64,000 bases of DNA from JADJPO01 sp963750395 (GCA_963750395.1 CAVVQM010000012.1:372001-436000); one strand, 5' to 3'. Counted from the first letter of the stretch, positions 45,637-55,526 are shown. Numbers and translations: made by a program. Notes: generated from the letters alone by a model not told the origin.

Positions 45637-45876
45637 CTACTCGAGTTCGTCGTCCTCGGGCTCGGGACGGCGTGCCCGCCGGGTCTCCACCCGGGCGGCG
45701 ACGCGTTCGGCGACCTTGTCCCGCAGGCTGCCGAGGGCGACGTAGGAGATCAGCATCGAGACCAGGGCGGCCCCGACCAGTGCGGTGAGCCGGCCGGCGC
45801 CGGCCACCGCGAAGACCGCCAGGGCGAGGACGAACAGACCGAGCCTGGCGAGGGTGTACAACGCGACCGGGTTCAC
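45637..45876 (-). CDS. DUF4229 small membrane protein
   Basis: A 79-residue protein with two hydrophobic helices (VALYTLARLGLFVLALAVFAV and LTALVGAALVSMLISYVAL) and a charged tail (RDKVAERVAARVETRRARRPEPEDDELE). This is the pattern of DUF4229 proteins, often found next to menaquinone genes in Actinobacteria. GTG 45876 is chosen because a -10 hexamer lies seven bases upstream. Convergent with menA. Function unknown. Confidence 0.8.
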   Translation of the reverse strand: MNPVALYTLARLGLFVLALAVFAVAGAGRLTALVGAALVSMLISYVALGSLRDKVAERVAARVETRRARRPEPEDDELE

Positions 45877-45883
45877 GTCGATC

Positions 45884-45889
45884 AGGGTA
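45884..45889 (-). promoter_or_regulatory. -10 hexamer of a putative leaderless DUF4229 promoter
   Basis: TACCCT on the minus strand, seven bases before the GTG at 45876. Confidence 0.45.
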
Positions 45890-45983
45890 GTCCGCCCACT
45901 CAAGTGAGGATCGGGACAGGTCGAGGCTGAACGGACACGGGGCGACGGGGCGCACCACCGGAACGACCTGCCCGGGAGAGATC

Positions 45984-47516
45984 ATGCCGTCCGAGCTGAC
46001 CGACCGACTGACGACCACTGTGGGACCCGCCGGCCCCGAACGGGGCGGCGGACGTGGCCTCAGGAGGCTCCTGGCCGGCGGCGGCATCCTCGCCCCGCGC
46101 CGCCGGAGCGGTTCAGAGGGGCCGACCGTCGACGGGCCGAGCCCGGGCGCCGGGTCGTCGCGGGCGGCCACCGGACAGACCGCCGTCCTGACCCAGATGC
46201 TCGCAGTCGAGCCGCCCGGTCAGCGGTCCGCCACGGTTCTGTGCGACCAGGCGGATCTCATCGCCGCCTGCGACGCCGCCCTGGCCAATCGCGACCTGGT
46301 CGGCGGGGACATCGCCCTGGCGGTGTTCGAGCTGGTGGACGCCGACACCATCGTCGATCGATTGGGCCCGGACGCCGTCGACGACGTGAGCCGGCAGACC
46401 GTGCGGCGGCTGCGCGCCTGGCTTCCGCCGCAGGACACCGTGGCCAGGTTGAGCGCCACGACCTTCGCCGTGCTGCTCGAGGGGCTCGGCGACGAGGGGC
46501 CCGGCCCACAGCTGAGGCGGCTGCAGGCCCTCCTGGCAGAACCGATGACCAGCGGTCAGGGCCTGGGCGCCGTCGACTTCGCCGTCGGCCTCGCGCTGCG
46601 GCAGGACGGCTCGACCGGCGCCGAGCTGGTCCTGGAGGCCCTGCGCGCCACGACCCGCGACGAGCCTGGGCCACCGACGGTTGTGGCCCAGACCGAGGCC
46701 GGCGGCGATGCCCGACTGGAGCAGGCGGCCCGGGCGCTGGCGGAGGCGCTGCGATCGGGCACGGTCCAGGCGGTCTTCCGTCCGGTCCTGCGCCTCGACG
46801 ACCCGACCCGGATGGCCGCGATCCAGGTGCTCCCGCGCTGGAGTCGCTCGCGCGGGACCGATCCGGGCACGACCTTCGATCCGGAACGGATCGCAGCACT
46901 TGCGGCCGATACCGGGTTGGGCGCCGAGCTTCGGCGCCAGCTCACCGAGCGTGGTCTGGACGCCGTCTCGTCCTGGTACGCAGCGGGTTTCGCTGTGGGG
47001 CGGCTGGCCCTGCGGCTCGACCAGGATGCCCTGGCCGACCCGGAGCTGGCGAACCTGCTGACCGACCACGTCGAGCGCAGGCACCTGCCCACCGGGTGCC
47101 TGGTCGTCGAGGTGGGCGCCGCCGACCTGTCGGACGCCGCGCTCGCCCGCCCGGTCCTGACGGCGCTGCGGGGCCGGGGGATCGAGATCGTCGTCGCCGG
47201 GGTGGTCGCACCTCAGGCGGCGCTCGGGCTGCTCACCAGCCTGCCCATATCGGGGATCTCCCTGCACCGTGCGCTGGTCGACCAGCTCACCGGAGGGTCG
47301 AGCCAGACCGCTGACACTGCGCGCAAGGCCGTGGCCGAGGCCCGTCGCCGCGGTCTGCGGGTGATCGCCGAGGGCGTATCGAGCCTTGATCAACTACGTC
47401 GCCTACCGGAGTACGGGGTCGACGCCGCCTGGGGATCGGCCGTCGCGCCCGCGACCAGGGCACGCGACATCAGCGCCCGGCTCAGCGCCGAACGCAGGCT
47501 ACTGCTCAAGGACTGA
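45984..47516 (+). CDS. Degenerate GGDEF-EAL two-domain protein
   Basis: A 510-residue soluble protein. Residues about 90-230 look like a GGDEF fold without its signature (LSATTFAVLLEGL replaces the GG(D/E)EF hairpin region). Residues about 255-505 look like an EAL fold: QAVFRPVLRLDDPTRMAAIQVLPRWSR stands where YQPI...GxEAL(x)RW is expected, so the EAL triad is QVL and the catalytic Glu is lost, while RVIAEGVSSLDQL (from residue 459) and the later YGVDAAWGSAVA keep the family shape. Both active sites are therefore probably dead, and it would act as a binding or scaffold protein if at all. The N-terminal 85 residues are low-complexity. The ATG has GGGAGAG upstream. Confidence 0.78.
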   Translation: MPSELTDRLTTTVGPAGPERGGGRGLRRLLAGGGILAPRRRSGSEGPTVDGPSPGAGSSRAATGQTAVLTQMLAVEPPGQRSATVLCDQADLIAACDAALANRDLVGGDIALAVFELVDADTIVDRLGPDAVDDVSRQTVRRLRAWLPPQDTVARLSATTFAVLLEGLGDEGPGPQLRRLQALLAEPMTSGQGLGAVDFAVGLALRQDGSTGAELVLEALRATTRDEPGPPTVVAQTEAGGDARLEQAARALAEALRSGTVQAVFRPVLRLDDPTRMAAIQVLPRWSRSRGTDPGTTFDPERIAALAADTGLGAELRRQLTERGLDAVSSWYAAGFAVGRLALRLDQDALADPELANLLTDHVERRHLPTGCLVVEVGAADLSDAALARPVLTALRGRGIEIVVAGVVAPQAALGLLTSLPISGISLHRALVDQLTGGSSQTADTARKAVAEARRRGLRVIAEGVSSLDQLRRLPEYGVDAAWGSAVAPATRARDISARLSAERRLLLKD

Positions 47517-47540
47517 GACGCGCTCGGCGGAAACACGACA

Positions 47541-47546
47541 TACAGT
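47541..47546 (+). promoter_or_regulatory. -10 hexamer of a putative leaderless promoter for the PLDc_N gene
   Basis: TACAGT followed by seven bases and the ATG at 47554, with no ribosome site. Confidence 0.5.
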
Positions 47547-47553
47547 GGTGCTC

Positions 47554-47883
47554 ATGGCCCGTGCCGTTGTGCTGTTGTTTACCGTCGGGGTCGCGATCTA
47601 TGCCCTCGTGGACCTGCTGCGCAGCCGGCCCGACGAGATCCGGATGGTGCCGAAACTGGCGTGGGTGGCCGGCATCGTGCTGTTCCCCCTCGGTGGCGCC
47701 CTCGCCTATCTGGTGTTCGGTCGCGTCGGGGCGGGTGCCGACAAGGGTCTCGGCGCGTCCGGCCCGCGCACCATCGCCCCCGACGACGACCCGGACTTCC
47801 TGCGGAAGCTGGACCAGGACAAGCGTCGTTGGCAGCGCCCGGCCCCCGACGACCCGGACGACGGCGACAATCCGCTGCCCTGA
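47554..47883 (+). CDS. PLDc_N (phospholipase D-nuclease N-terminal) domain protein
   Basis: A 109-residue membrane protein with two hydrophobic helices (VVLLFTVGVAIYALVDLL and LAWVAGIVLFPLGGALAYLVFG) and a charged cytoplasmic tail ending in acidic residues. The spacing and the P-K-L-A-W-V, GGALAYLVFGR pattern match the PLDc_N family. Homologues flank cytochrome c maturation genes in some Actinobacteria. Its stop abuts the convergent ccsB stop. Function unknown. Confidence 0.8.
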   Translation: MARAVVLLFTVGVAIYALVDLLRSRPDEIRMVPKLAWVAGIVLFPLGGALAYLVFGRVGAGADKGLGASGPRTIAPDDDPDFLRKLDQDKRRWQRPAPDDPDDGDNPLP

Positions 47884-48882
47884 TCAGGCGTAGGAGTGCA
47901 GGCCGACCGCGAACAGGTTGACCAGCAGGAAGTTGGCCAGCAGGCACATGTACCCGGCGATCGCCAGGTAGGCCGAACGCCGTCCGTCCCAGCCGCGGGT
48001 GGCCCGCGCGTGCAGGTAGGCCGCGTAGACCACCCAGATCACGAACGTCCACGTCTCCTTCGGGTCCCAGTTCCAGTACCTGCCCCACGCGTGCTCGGCC
48101 CAGATCGCGCCGGCCACCAGGGTGAAGCTCCACAGGGGGAACGCCGCGACGTACAGGCGGTAGGCGAGACGCTCGAGATCCACGGAGGCGGGCAACGCGT
48201 TCATGAACGCTCCCCGCGGTGACCCTCCCGCCTCGCGCGCGCGTTCGCGGCGTTCCTGGACCAGTTGGAGCACCGTCGAGGAGAAGCCGAGGGTGAACAG
48301 CGCGGAGGCGATGAAGGCCACCGAGACGTGGATGAGCAGCCAGAAGCTCTGCAACGCCGGTACCAGTTGGGCGGCGCGGGTGTAGAAGACGGTCACGGCC
48401 AGACCCAGGGTGAGCAGGACCGGTCCGACCACGAAGGTGCCCAGGAACCGGATGTCACGCCGGCGCAGGACGAGCAGGAACACTGCGGTCACGACCACCG
48501 AACCGGAGATCGCGAACTCGTACATGTTGCCCCACGGAGCCCGCTGCACCGACGCCGCACGGGCGAGGACCCCGGCAAGGTGCAGCAGCATCGCCAGAGC
48601 GGTCAGCGCGACGGCGATCCCCCCGATCCGGTCCCGCCGGGACCCGGTCGCCGGCGGATCGTCCGACTCGGCGGCCGTGGCAGGCCCCGCGGTCCCGGCG
48701 ACGTCGGCCCCCTCGCCCCCGCCGACGGCCACGAGCCGCCGGGATGCCTGCTCGGCGTCCGCGGCACTGCCCCGACGACCCAGATCGGCGACGAACGCTC
48801 CCAGGGCCCCGGTGTAGACCAGCATGGAGGAGTAGATCAGGGTGTTGCTGATCTGAGCGAGGTCCTGGCTCACGGTGCTCAT
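47884..48882 (-). CDS. ccsB: Cytochrome c maturation protein CcsB/CcsA (System II)
   Basis: Membrane component of the System II cytochrome c synthase that, with ResB, moves heme across the membrane and attaches it to apocytochrome c. It is 332 aa and intact, with about eight helices. The heme-handling tryptophan-rich motif is WGRYWNWDPKETW, and conserved histidines flank it (LLHLAG, FWLLIHVSVAF, LHARATRGW). A Gly/Ala/acidic insert lies between helices 1 and 2. The ATG overlaps the resB stop (ATGA). It is the last gene of the heme/cytochrome run. The symbol use (ccsA, ccsB, resC) varies between organisms. Confidence 0.93.
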   Translation of the reverse strand: MSTVSQDLAQISNTLIYSSMLVYTGALGAFVADLGRRGSAADAEQASRRLVAVGGGEGADVAGTAGPATAAESDDPPATGSRRDRIGGIAVALTALAMLLHLAGVLARAASVQRAPWGNMYEFAISGSVVVTAVFLLVLRRRDIRFLGTFVVGPVLLTLGLAVTVFYTRAAQLVPALQSFWLLIHVSVAFIASALFTLGFSSTVLQLVQERRERAREAGGSPRGAFMNALPASVDLERLAYRLYVAAFPLWSFTLVAGAIWAEHAWGRYWNWDPKETWTFVIWVVYAAYLHARATRGWDGRRSAYLAIAGYMCLLANFLLVNLFAVGLHSYA

Positions 48883-50652
48883 CGGCTGCCCAATCCGTCG
48901 TCCGACTCGTCCTGCTCACGATGGTCATTGCCCACGATGGCTGCCGAGATCTCGGCCACCTCACCGGCCAGCGCCGGGTCGTCCCGGCGGGCCAGCCCGG
49001 CCACCTCCACGATAAGGCCGTCCCCCGGCGGTCCCGCGTTCGGGTCAGCGGCGGTCGGGGGTGTACCCACCCGGACCCAGACCCGGCGCCTGCGGACGAA
49101 CAGCGAGATGCTCACCCCGGCGATCGCCAGCGCCGAGAACACCAGGGCCCATTCCTTGGACGGGTCGCGCCGGATGTCGAAGGCGGCGAAGCGCACGAAA
49201 CCGTCGAAGGTGACCGACCCGGCCTGCTCGGGCAGCGTCTGCGGTGACGCCCGGATCCACGATCAGCTGCAGCGGCTCGCCGTCGCCGACCTCCATGCGG
49301 GTCAGATCGCGCGTGTCCAGCTGGAAGACCGACTGCGGGACACCGCTGTCGGCGCCCAGACCGTCCTGGCCCGGCTCGGCGAGGAAGGCCTGCAGCACCA
49401 GCTTGGGGTTGATGCGCGTCGGGGAACAGCGAGACCGGGACGCCGAACTCGTCCAGCCTCGTAGGTCGGCAGGAACACCCCGACCAGCCCGATCTGCCGC
49501 GGCCGGGCGTCGGGCGCCTTGACCACCATCACCGACTTGTAGTTGCCGTCCTGCGGCCGGGTGATCACCGGGCCGCGAAAGGCGATGTCGCCGTTGCCGT
49601 CCCGCACCGTGATGGCCGGTGCGTAGCCGTTGCCGACCAGGAAGCGCCCGAGTGCCGTCGACGTCCAGCGGGTGGTTCGGGCGCCACGGTCACCTGGCGT
49701 TCCGGGTCGCCGGGGGAGTCGCTCACCGTCATGGTGCGCCTCGAACCGGCGCGGGGCGCCGAGCTGGCCGCCGGTGGCGAGTGGTCTCGTAGGACGACGT
49801 CCAGGGAGTCCAGGCGGGCGGTGAACGGGGGCAGGGACCCGACGTCCACCAGCGGGCCGGCTGCTGAAGGAGTCGTAGGAGGTGACCACGTTGGCGAAGG
49901 TGCGTCCCTCGGTGACCGTGACCTGTCCGGAGTAGGTGGCCAGCGAGCCCCACGCCAGGGTGCCCAGCAGTCCGACCAGCGCGAGGTGGAAGACCAGGTT
50001 GCCGGTCTCGGCGAGGTAGCCGGTCTCGGCGGCGACGCTGGGGCCACGCCCCCGGACGCCGCTGCGGCGCACCACCCTGAACCGGCGGGCGCGCAGCGCG
50101 GCCTCGGCGGCCGCGAGCACCCGCTCGACGTCCTGCGCCCCGTCCTGGGCGGCCGCCGCCCCGGCCGCCGGACGGCAGGACGGCGCGCACGTGGGCCGGC
50201 AGCCGATCGAGCCGGCCGGGGGTGGCGGGCGGTTGCGACCGCAGTGCGGCGAGGTGGACCCGGCTGCGCGGCAGCACGCAGCCGATCAGCGAGATGAACA
50301 GCAGCAGATAGATCGCGGAGAACCAGGGCGAGGTGTAGACGTCGAAGACGCCAGAGCCGGTCCAGCCAGGGCCCGGACCGTGGTGTGGGCATTGAGGTAG
50401 TCGGCGACCACGCCCGGGTCGCCGCGCCGCTGCGGCCAGCACCGAGCCGGGCACCGCGGCCACCGCGAGCAGGACCAGCAACATCAGCGCCGTCCGCATG
50501 CTGGTCAGCTGGCGCCAGGCCCAGCGCGCCCAGCCCCGCGGGCCCAGCCGGGGCAGGGTGATGCCGCCGTCCCCGCCGTCCCCGCTGTTCGCGGCGAGGT
50601 CCCCGGCGTCCTGCGCCTCGTCGCCGTCGGCGCGGGACGCCGTCGAGGTCAT
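48879..50652 (-). CDS. resB: ResB-like cytochrome c biogenesis protein (many frameshifts)
   Basis: Partner of CcsB in System II. Clean pieces in order: MTSTASRADGDEAQDAG and ARWAWRQLTSMRTALMLLVLLAVAAVPGSVL (TM1); GVFDVYTSPWFSAIYLLLFISLIGCVLPRSR (TM2); GYLAETGNLVFHLALVGLLGTLAWGSL (TM3) with VTVTEGRTFANV; GYAPAITVRDGNGDIAFRGPVI; VFQLDTRDLTRMEVGDGEP; and the ending DPSKEWALVFSALAIAGVSISLFVRRRRVWVRV (TM4) with a 60-residue tail. At least six shifts lie between about 50450 and 49230. The conserved FHLALVG histidine and overall order are kept. ATG 50652 follows the ccdA stop by three bases. Confidence 0.87.
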
Positions 50653-50655
50653 CAG

Positions 50656-51431
50656 TCAGATCACCGTCTCGAAGCCGATGATCCGGCCCTGCAGCTGTTG
50701 CATCATGCCCGTCCAGACGCCGCTGACCAGCAGCAGCCCGACGGCGACCAGCATCACCCCGCCCACCCGGGTGACCAGCGGCGCGGTGCCGGCGGACCAG
50801 CGCCATCGCGCCGAGCGCCCGCCGGTAGGCCAGTCCGGCGAGCAGGAACGGCAGCCCCAGCCCGAGGCAGTAGGCGACGGCGAGGATCGCCCCCCGGGTG
50901 GCGTTGGCGCCGTCGAGGCTGAGCGCCACGATCACGCTCAGGGTGGGGCCGGTGCAGGCGGTCCAGCCCAGCCCGAACGCGGCGCCGAGCAGCGGGGCCC
51001 CGGCCAGGCCGGCTGCCGGCTGCACACCGAGCCGGTGCTCACCGCCGGCCAGCGGCATCACGCCGAGGTAGACCAGCCCGAGCAGCGATCGTGACCACCC
51101 CGAGGGCTCGGGTCAGGAGGTCGGCGTGGGTCGCGAGCAGCCCCCCGAGCGCGCCGGCGGTGGCCCCGATGAGCACGAACACGACGGTGAACCCGAGCAC
51201 GAACAGCGCGATGCCGGCGACCATCCGCCCGCGGCGGGTCTGTTCCAGGTCCACCCCGGACAGCCCCGTCACGTAGCCGAGGTAGCCCGGCACCAGCGGC
51301 AGCACGCACGGCGACAGGAACGAGACCAGCCCGGCGGCGATGGCGATCGGCAGGGCGATCAGCAGCGATCCGTCGAACACGGTCTGCTGCAACCCGTCCC
51401 GAACGCCGGCGCCGAGGGTCGCCTCGATCAC
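50656..51431 (-). CDS. ccdA: Cytochrome c biogenesis protein CcdA (two frameshifts)
   Basis: Six-helix membrane protein that passes reducing power from cytoplasmic thioredoxin to the outer thiol protein, here probably the adjacent TlpA. The first part contains the CcdA signature AAGLVSFLSPCVLPLVPGYLGYVTG with the first redox cysteine. After a shift near 51095 comes GLGWTACTGPTLSVIV with the second cysteine. A shift near 50800 leads to the ending MMQQLQGRIIGFETVI. The 776-base span is two over a multiple of three. The GTG start overlaps the tlpA stop. Confidence 0.88.
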
Positions 51432-52060
51432 GCGGCCTCCACGGACTCGACGATGTCGACCAGGGTGACCTTGGTGGTCGGGCCGGTGATCCGCGCGGCC
51501 ACCCGGCCCTGGTCGTCGAGCACCAGGGTGGTCGGGATGGCGTTCGGGGCGACCGCCCCGCGCAGCGACAGCAGCAGGGTGCTGCCGGGGTCGGACAGGC
51601 TCGGGAAGGTCAGTTCGAAGGTGCGCTCGTAGGCCAGCGCCTGCGCCCGGTCCTCGTCGCGCACGTTGATGCCGACGAAGGCGACGTCCCGCCCGGACAG
51701 CTCCTGGTAGGCGTCCTGGAGATCGGGTGCCTCCTTGCGGCAGGGCGAGCACCACGAGCCCCAGACGTTCAGCACCACCGGGTGGCCGCGGAAGCTGGCG
51801 ACGTCCAGCGTCTCACCGTCCAGGGTCGTCCCGGACAGGTCGATCGGTTCGCCGCGCTTCGCGCTCGGGATCGTGGTGATGGTGCCGCCGTCCGCGGCCA
51901 CGAAACCGCTGTCGGCGACCTGCGTCCCGCCGCTGCACCCGGCGAGCAGGCCGATCCCGGCCAGCAGGGCGCTGAGCAGTGCGGCCGAGGCCCGGCGGCG
52001 CGGCGTCCGGCGGGGCGGTCGGCCCGGGCGAGACGTCGGGGGCGGCGTCGTGGGCGGCAC
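51428..52060 (-). CDS. resA: TlpA/ResA-like thiol-disulfide lipoprotein
   Basis: Membrane-anchored thioredoxin-fold protein that keeps apocytochrome c cysteines reduced. It is 210 aa and intact from the GTG at 52060. A basic start and hydrophobic stretch end in a lipobox (LLAGC, Cys about residue 38). The active site is NVWGSWCSPCRKEAPDL (WCSPC), with the cis-proline region NAIPTTLVLDDQG. The start is three bases after the phosphatase stop and the stop overlaps ccdA. Confidence 0.92.
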   Translation of the reverse strand: MPPTTPPPTSRPGRPPRRTPRRRASAALLSALLAGIGLLAGCSGGTQVADSGFVAADGGTITTIPSAKRGEPIDLSGTTLDGETLDVASFRGHPVVLNVWGSWCSPCRKEAPDLQDAYQELSGRDVAFVGINVRDEDRAQALAYERTFELTFPSLSDPGSTLLLSLRGAVAPNAIPTTLVLDDQGRVAARITGPTTKVTLVDIVESVEAA

Positions 52061-52062
52061 GG

Positions 52063-52721
52063 TCAGGCCCCCGGGATCTTGAGGGCGTTGGGCAACAGGT
52101 CCGCGGACGTCTCCGGCGTAGGTGACCCGGGTCAGGGTCGTCGCTCGTCGTAGTGGAAGGACGTCACCGACGCCAGCGAGCACTGGCGGCGGCGGGGATC
52201 GTGCCACAGCGGGCGCTTCTCGGCCGCGAGCCGGGCGATCCAGATCGGCAGCTGATGGCTGACCAGCACACTGTCCCGTCCCGGAGCCGCCGCGCGGGCG
52301 GCGGCCATCGCATGCGTGCACCCGCTGGGCGAGCCGTCGGTAGGGCTCGCCCCACGACGGGCAGGAACGGGTTGTACAGGTGGCGCCAGGCGGCCGGCGC
52401 GCGCAGGACGCCGTCCCCGACCCCGACCCGCTGTCCCTCGAACACGTTGGCGGCCTCGATCAGGCGGCCGTCGAGGATCACCGCAGGCCCAGCGCCGCCG
52501 CCAGCGGGGCGGCGGTCTGCTGCGCGCGCTCCATCGGGGAGGAGACGACCCGGCGACGTCGTGACCGCCGGCCGGATCGAGGAAGTAGTCCCGGGCCCGC
52601 TGCGGCCATCTCGAGGCCGAGCTCGGAGAGGTGGTAGCCCGGCAGCCGTCCGTACAGGATCCTGCTGCGGGTTCTCGACCTCGCCATGGCGCAGCAGATG
52701 GACGACGGTACGTGTACTCAC
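52063..52721 (-). CDS. Histidine phosphatase family protein (frameshifted)
   Basis: Phosphoglycerate-mutase-like phosphatase. From the GTG at 52721: TRTVVHLLRHGEVENP (RHG motif with the catalytic His), YGRLPGYHLSELGLEMA, SSPMERAQQTAAPLAAALGL (second arginine), then DSVLVSHQLPIWI (second His) and FHYDERR; a further shift reads into TSADLLPNALKIPGA and the stop at 52063. About five single-base shifts occur. The same position is held by Rv0525 in M. tuberculosis, between hemL and the thioredoxin-like gene. Substrate unknown; no link to heme is established. Confidence 0.82.
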
Positions 52722-54070
52722 GCGCGATCCTGCCATTCCGCCGCCGGCGGCCGCGGCCGCCCTGGCGGCACGCGGCAGGGCGTCGACCACCCGGTCCAGG
52801 GCCGCGTCGTCGTGGGCGGCGGACAGGAACCAGGCCTCGAACGCGCTCGGCGGCAGGTAGACCCCGGCGGTCGAGCATCGCGTGGAAGAACGCGGCGAAG
52901 GCCGCCGTGTCCTGGGTGCGGGCCGCCGCGTAGTCGCAGGCACCCGGCCGCCCACGGTGGCCGGGTCGGTGAAGAAGACGCTGAACATGCTGCGCCGCGT
53001 GCTGGATGACGTGCGGCACGCCCGGCGCCGTCCAGCGCCTCGTGCACCGCCGCCGACAGCCGCTCGGCCGCGCCGGCGAGGTGGACGTAGACCTCGTCGG
53101 TGCAGTGCCGCAGGGTGGTCAGCCCGGCGGCGGTGGCGACCGGGTTCCCGGACAGGGTGCCCGCCTGGTAGACCGGGCCGGACGGGGGCGAGGTGCGCCA
53201 TGATGTCCGCCCGGCCGCCGAACGCCGCGGCCGGGAAACCGCCGCCCATCACCTTGCCGAAGGTGAACAGATCGGGCGCGACACCCTCCAGGCCGAACCA
53301 GCCGGCCGGCGAGCAGCCGGAACCCGGTCATCACCTCGTCGCTGATCAGCAGGGCCCCGTGCGCGCGGGTCAGCAGGCGCAGTGCCTCGGTGAAGCCGGG
53401 CGCCGGCGGGACGACGCCCATGTTGCCCGCGGCGGCCTCGGTGATCACCGCGGCGATCCGGTCACCGTACTGGCGGAAGACCTGATCGAGCGCGTCGAAG
53501 TCGTTGTAGGGCAACACGATGGTGTCGGCGGCACTGGCCCCGGTCACCCCGGCGGTGTCCGGCAGCGCGAAGGTCGCCACCCCGGACCCGGCCGCCGCCG
53601 AGCAGCGAGTCGACGTGGCCGTGGTAGTGACCGGCGAACTTCACGATGGTCGCGCGTCCGGTGAAGCCGCGCGCCAGCCGGATCGCGCTCATCGTCGCCT
53701 CGGTGCCGGAGGAGACCAACCGCACCTGCTCCACCGGGGCGACCCTGGCCACGATCTCCTCGGCCAGGGCGACCTCGTTCTCGCTCGGGGTGCCGAAGGA
53801 GAACCCGCGGGCGGCGGCGGACCGGACGGCGTCCAGCACCGCCGGGTGGCTGTGCCCGAGGATCATCGGCCCCCACGAGCAGATCAGGTCGACGTACTCG
53901 CGTCCGTCCGCGTCACGCAGATACGGGCCGGACCCGCAGACCATGAAGCGCGGGGTGCCGCCGACGGCGCGGAAGGCGCGAACGGGCGAGTTGACCCCGC
54001 CCGGGGTGACGGCCAGGGCCCGCGCGAAGAGGACCTCGGAGGCATCGCCGCGGCCCGGGTCCTCAGCCAC
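52718..54070 (-). CDS. hemL: Glutamate-1-semialdehyde 2,1-aminomutase (frameshifted)
   Basis: PLP enzyme that makes 5-aminolevulinate from glutamate 1-semialdehyde. Clean pieces: LFARALAVTPGGVNSPVRAFRAVGGTPRF, LICSWGPMILGHSHPAVLDAV, LVSSGTEATMSAIRLARGFTGR and KFAGHYHGHVDSLL. After a shift near 53590 comes IAAVITEAAAGNMGVVPPAPGF and LLISDEVMTGFR. After another near 53310 comes DLFTFGKVMGGGFPAAAFGGRADIMAHLAP with the PLP lysine in FGKVMGGG. The last 150 residues are broken several times. A plausible restored end AAEWQDRA stops at 52718, overlapping the phosphatase GTG. The GTG at 54070 overlaps the marR stop by eight bases. Confidence 0.88.
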
Positions 54071-54539
54071 CGCGCAGCTCGTCCCTGATCCGGTCAAGCG
54101 CCTGACCCAGGGCGGCGACCTCCGCGGTGCCCAGGGGATCGAAGAAGCTCTGGCGCACGGCCTCCACGTGGCCCGGGGCGGCGTCCACGATCGCCTGCAT
54201 CCCCGCCTCGGTCAGGCTGCACATCACCCCGCGGCCGTCGTCCGGGCACGGGGAACGACGGACCAGGCCGCGTTCCTCCATGCGCGCCACGGTGTGGGTG
54301 AGCCGGCTACGGGAGTTGATCGCGCGGTCGGCCAGTTCGGACATCCGCATCTCGCGCGCGGGGTGCTCCGAGAGCTGGACCAGGATCTCGTACTCGGCCA
54401 GGGACATCGCGGAGTCGGCCGCAAGCTGGCGACCGAGTCGTTCGTTGAGCATCCTCGAGACGTCGAGCCATGCCCGCCAGGTGTGTTGCTCGTCCGGGGA
54501 GAGCCAGGGCGTCGTCGTCGTCAGCCGTTCCGCAGCCAC
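54063..54539 (-). CDS. MarR family regulator inside the heme operon
   Basis: A 158-residue winged-helix regulator: ADSAMSLAEYEILVQLSEHPAREMRMSELADRAINSRSRLTHTVARMEERGLVRRSPCPDDGRGVMCSLTEAG, with the dimer helices on both sides. It is wedged between hemB and hemL, overlapping hemB by 19 bases and hemL by eight, so it must be translated with the heme genes. The Propionibacterium freudenreichii hem cluster is known to hold a regulator (hemR) just before hemL, and this is probably the counterpart. Ligand (heme, a precursor or something else) unknown. Confidence 0.88.
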   Translation of the reverse strand: MAAERLTTTTPWLSPDEQHTWRAWLDVSRMLNERLGRQLAADSAMSLAEYEILVQLSEHPAREMRMSELADRAINSRSRLTHTVARMEERGLVRRSPCPDDGRGVMCSLTEAGMQAIVDAAPGHVEAVRQSFFDPLGTAEVAALGQALDRIRDELRGG

Positions 54540-55526
54540 CCGGCCACCTCCGTCGCCCAGTAGCTCAGAATCACTCCGGCGCCGGCCCGCCGGATGCAGA
54601 CCAGCGATTCCATGACGGCGGCACGACGGTCGAACAGGCCTGCTGCCGCACCGGTCTCGATCATCGAGTACTCACCGGAGATCTGGTAGGCCGCGACCGG
54701 TACGTCCACCGTGGCCCGGACCCGGTGCACCAGGTCCAGATACCCCATGGCCGGCTTCACCATGACGATGTCCGCGCCCTCGGCGACGTCCTGCCTCACC
54801 TCGCGCAGGGCCTCGTCCCCGTTCGCCGGGTCCTGCTGGTAGGTCCGCCGATCCCCCACCAGGGTGGAGTCGACGGCCTCGCGGAACGGCCCGTAGAAGG
54901 CGGAGGCGTACTTGGCGGCGTACGCCAGGATGCCGACCTCGGCGTGCCCGGCGCGGTCCAGCCCGCCACGGACCGCTGCGACCTGGCCGTCCATCATGCC
55001 GCTGGGGCCGACCAGGGCGACACCGGCCTCGGCGAGCACGACGGCCATCGCCGCGTAGTGCTCCAGGGTGGCGTCGTTGTCCACCCGCCCCGCGGCGTCC
55101 AGGACGCCGCAGTGTCCGTGATCGGTGAACTCGTCCAGGCACAGGTCGGCCATCACGACCAGGGCCTGCCCCGCCTCGGCGACGGACTCGCGCACCGCCC
55201 GCGCGAGCACGCCGTCGGCGGCGCAGGCCTGCGAACCGGTGGCGTCCTTGTGCTCCGGCACCCCGAACAGCATCACCCCGCCGAGGCCGGCGGCCGCCGC
55301 CTCGGCGACGGCCTTGCGCAGCGATTCGCTCGTGTGCTGGACGACGCCGGGCATCGAGGCGATCGGCCGCGGCGCCTCCAGCCCCTCGCGCACGAACAGC
55401 GGAAGCACCAACTCGCTGGGGTGCAGCCGGGTCTGGGCGACCAGGCGGCGCATCGCCGCGCTGGTGCGCAACCGACGGGGACGGACCGCGGGGAACGAGC
55501 CGCGGAGCGGACCCCTGCGCGCTCAC
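54521..55526 (-). CDS. hemB: Porphobilinogen synthase (one frameshift near the start)
   Basis: Condenses two 5-aminolevulinate molecules. The main frame from 55471 holds LHPSELVLPLFVREG, MADLCLDEFTDHGHCGVLD, the first active-site lysine in AYAAKYASAFYGPFR, and VMVKPAMGYLDLV with the second. In the metal site, Asp (LDEFTD) replaces two of the zinc-binding cysteines, as in Mg-type enzymes. The probable start is the GTG at 55526, overlapping the restored hemD stop; it needs one base removed from a run of four G near 55514 to read into RRLRTSAAMRRLVAQT. The span is one over a multiple of three. Confidence 0.92.
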
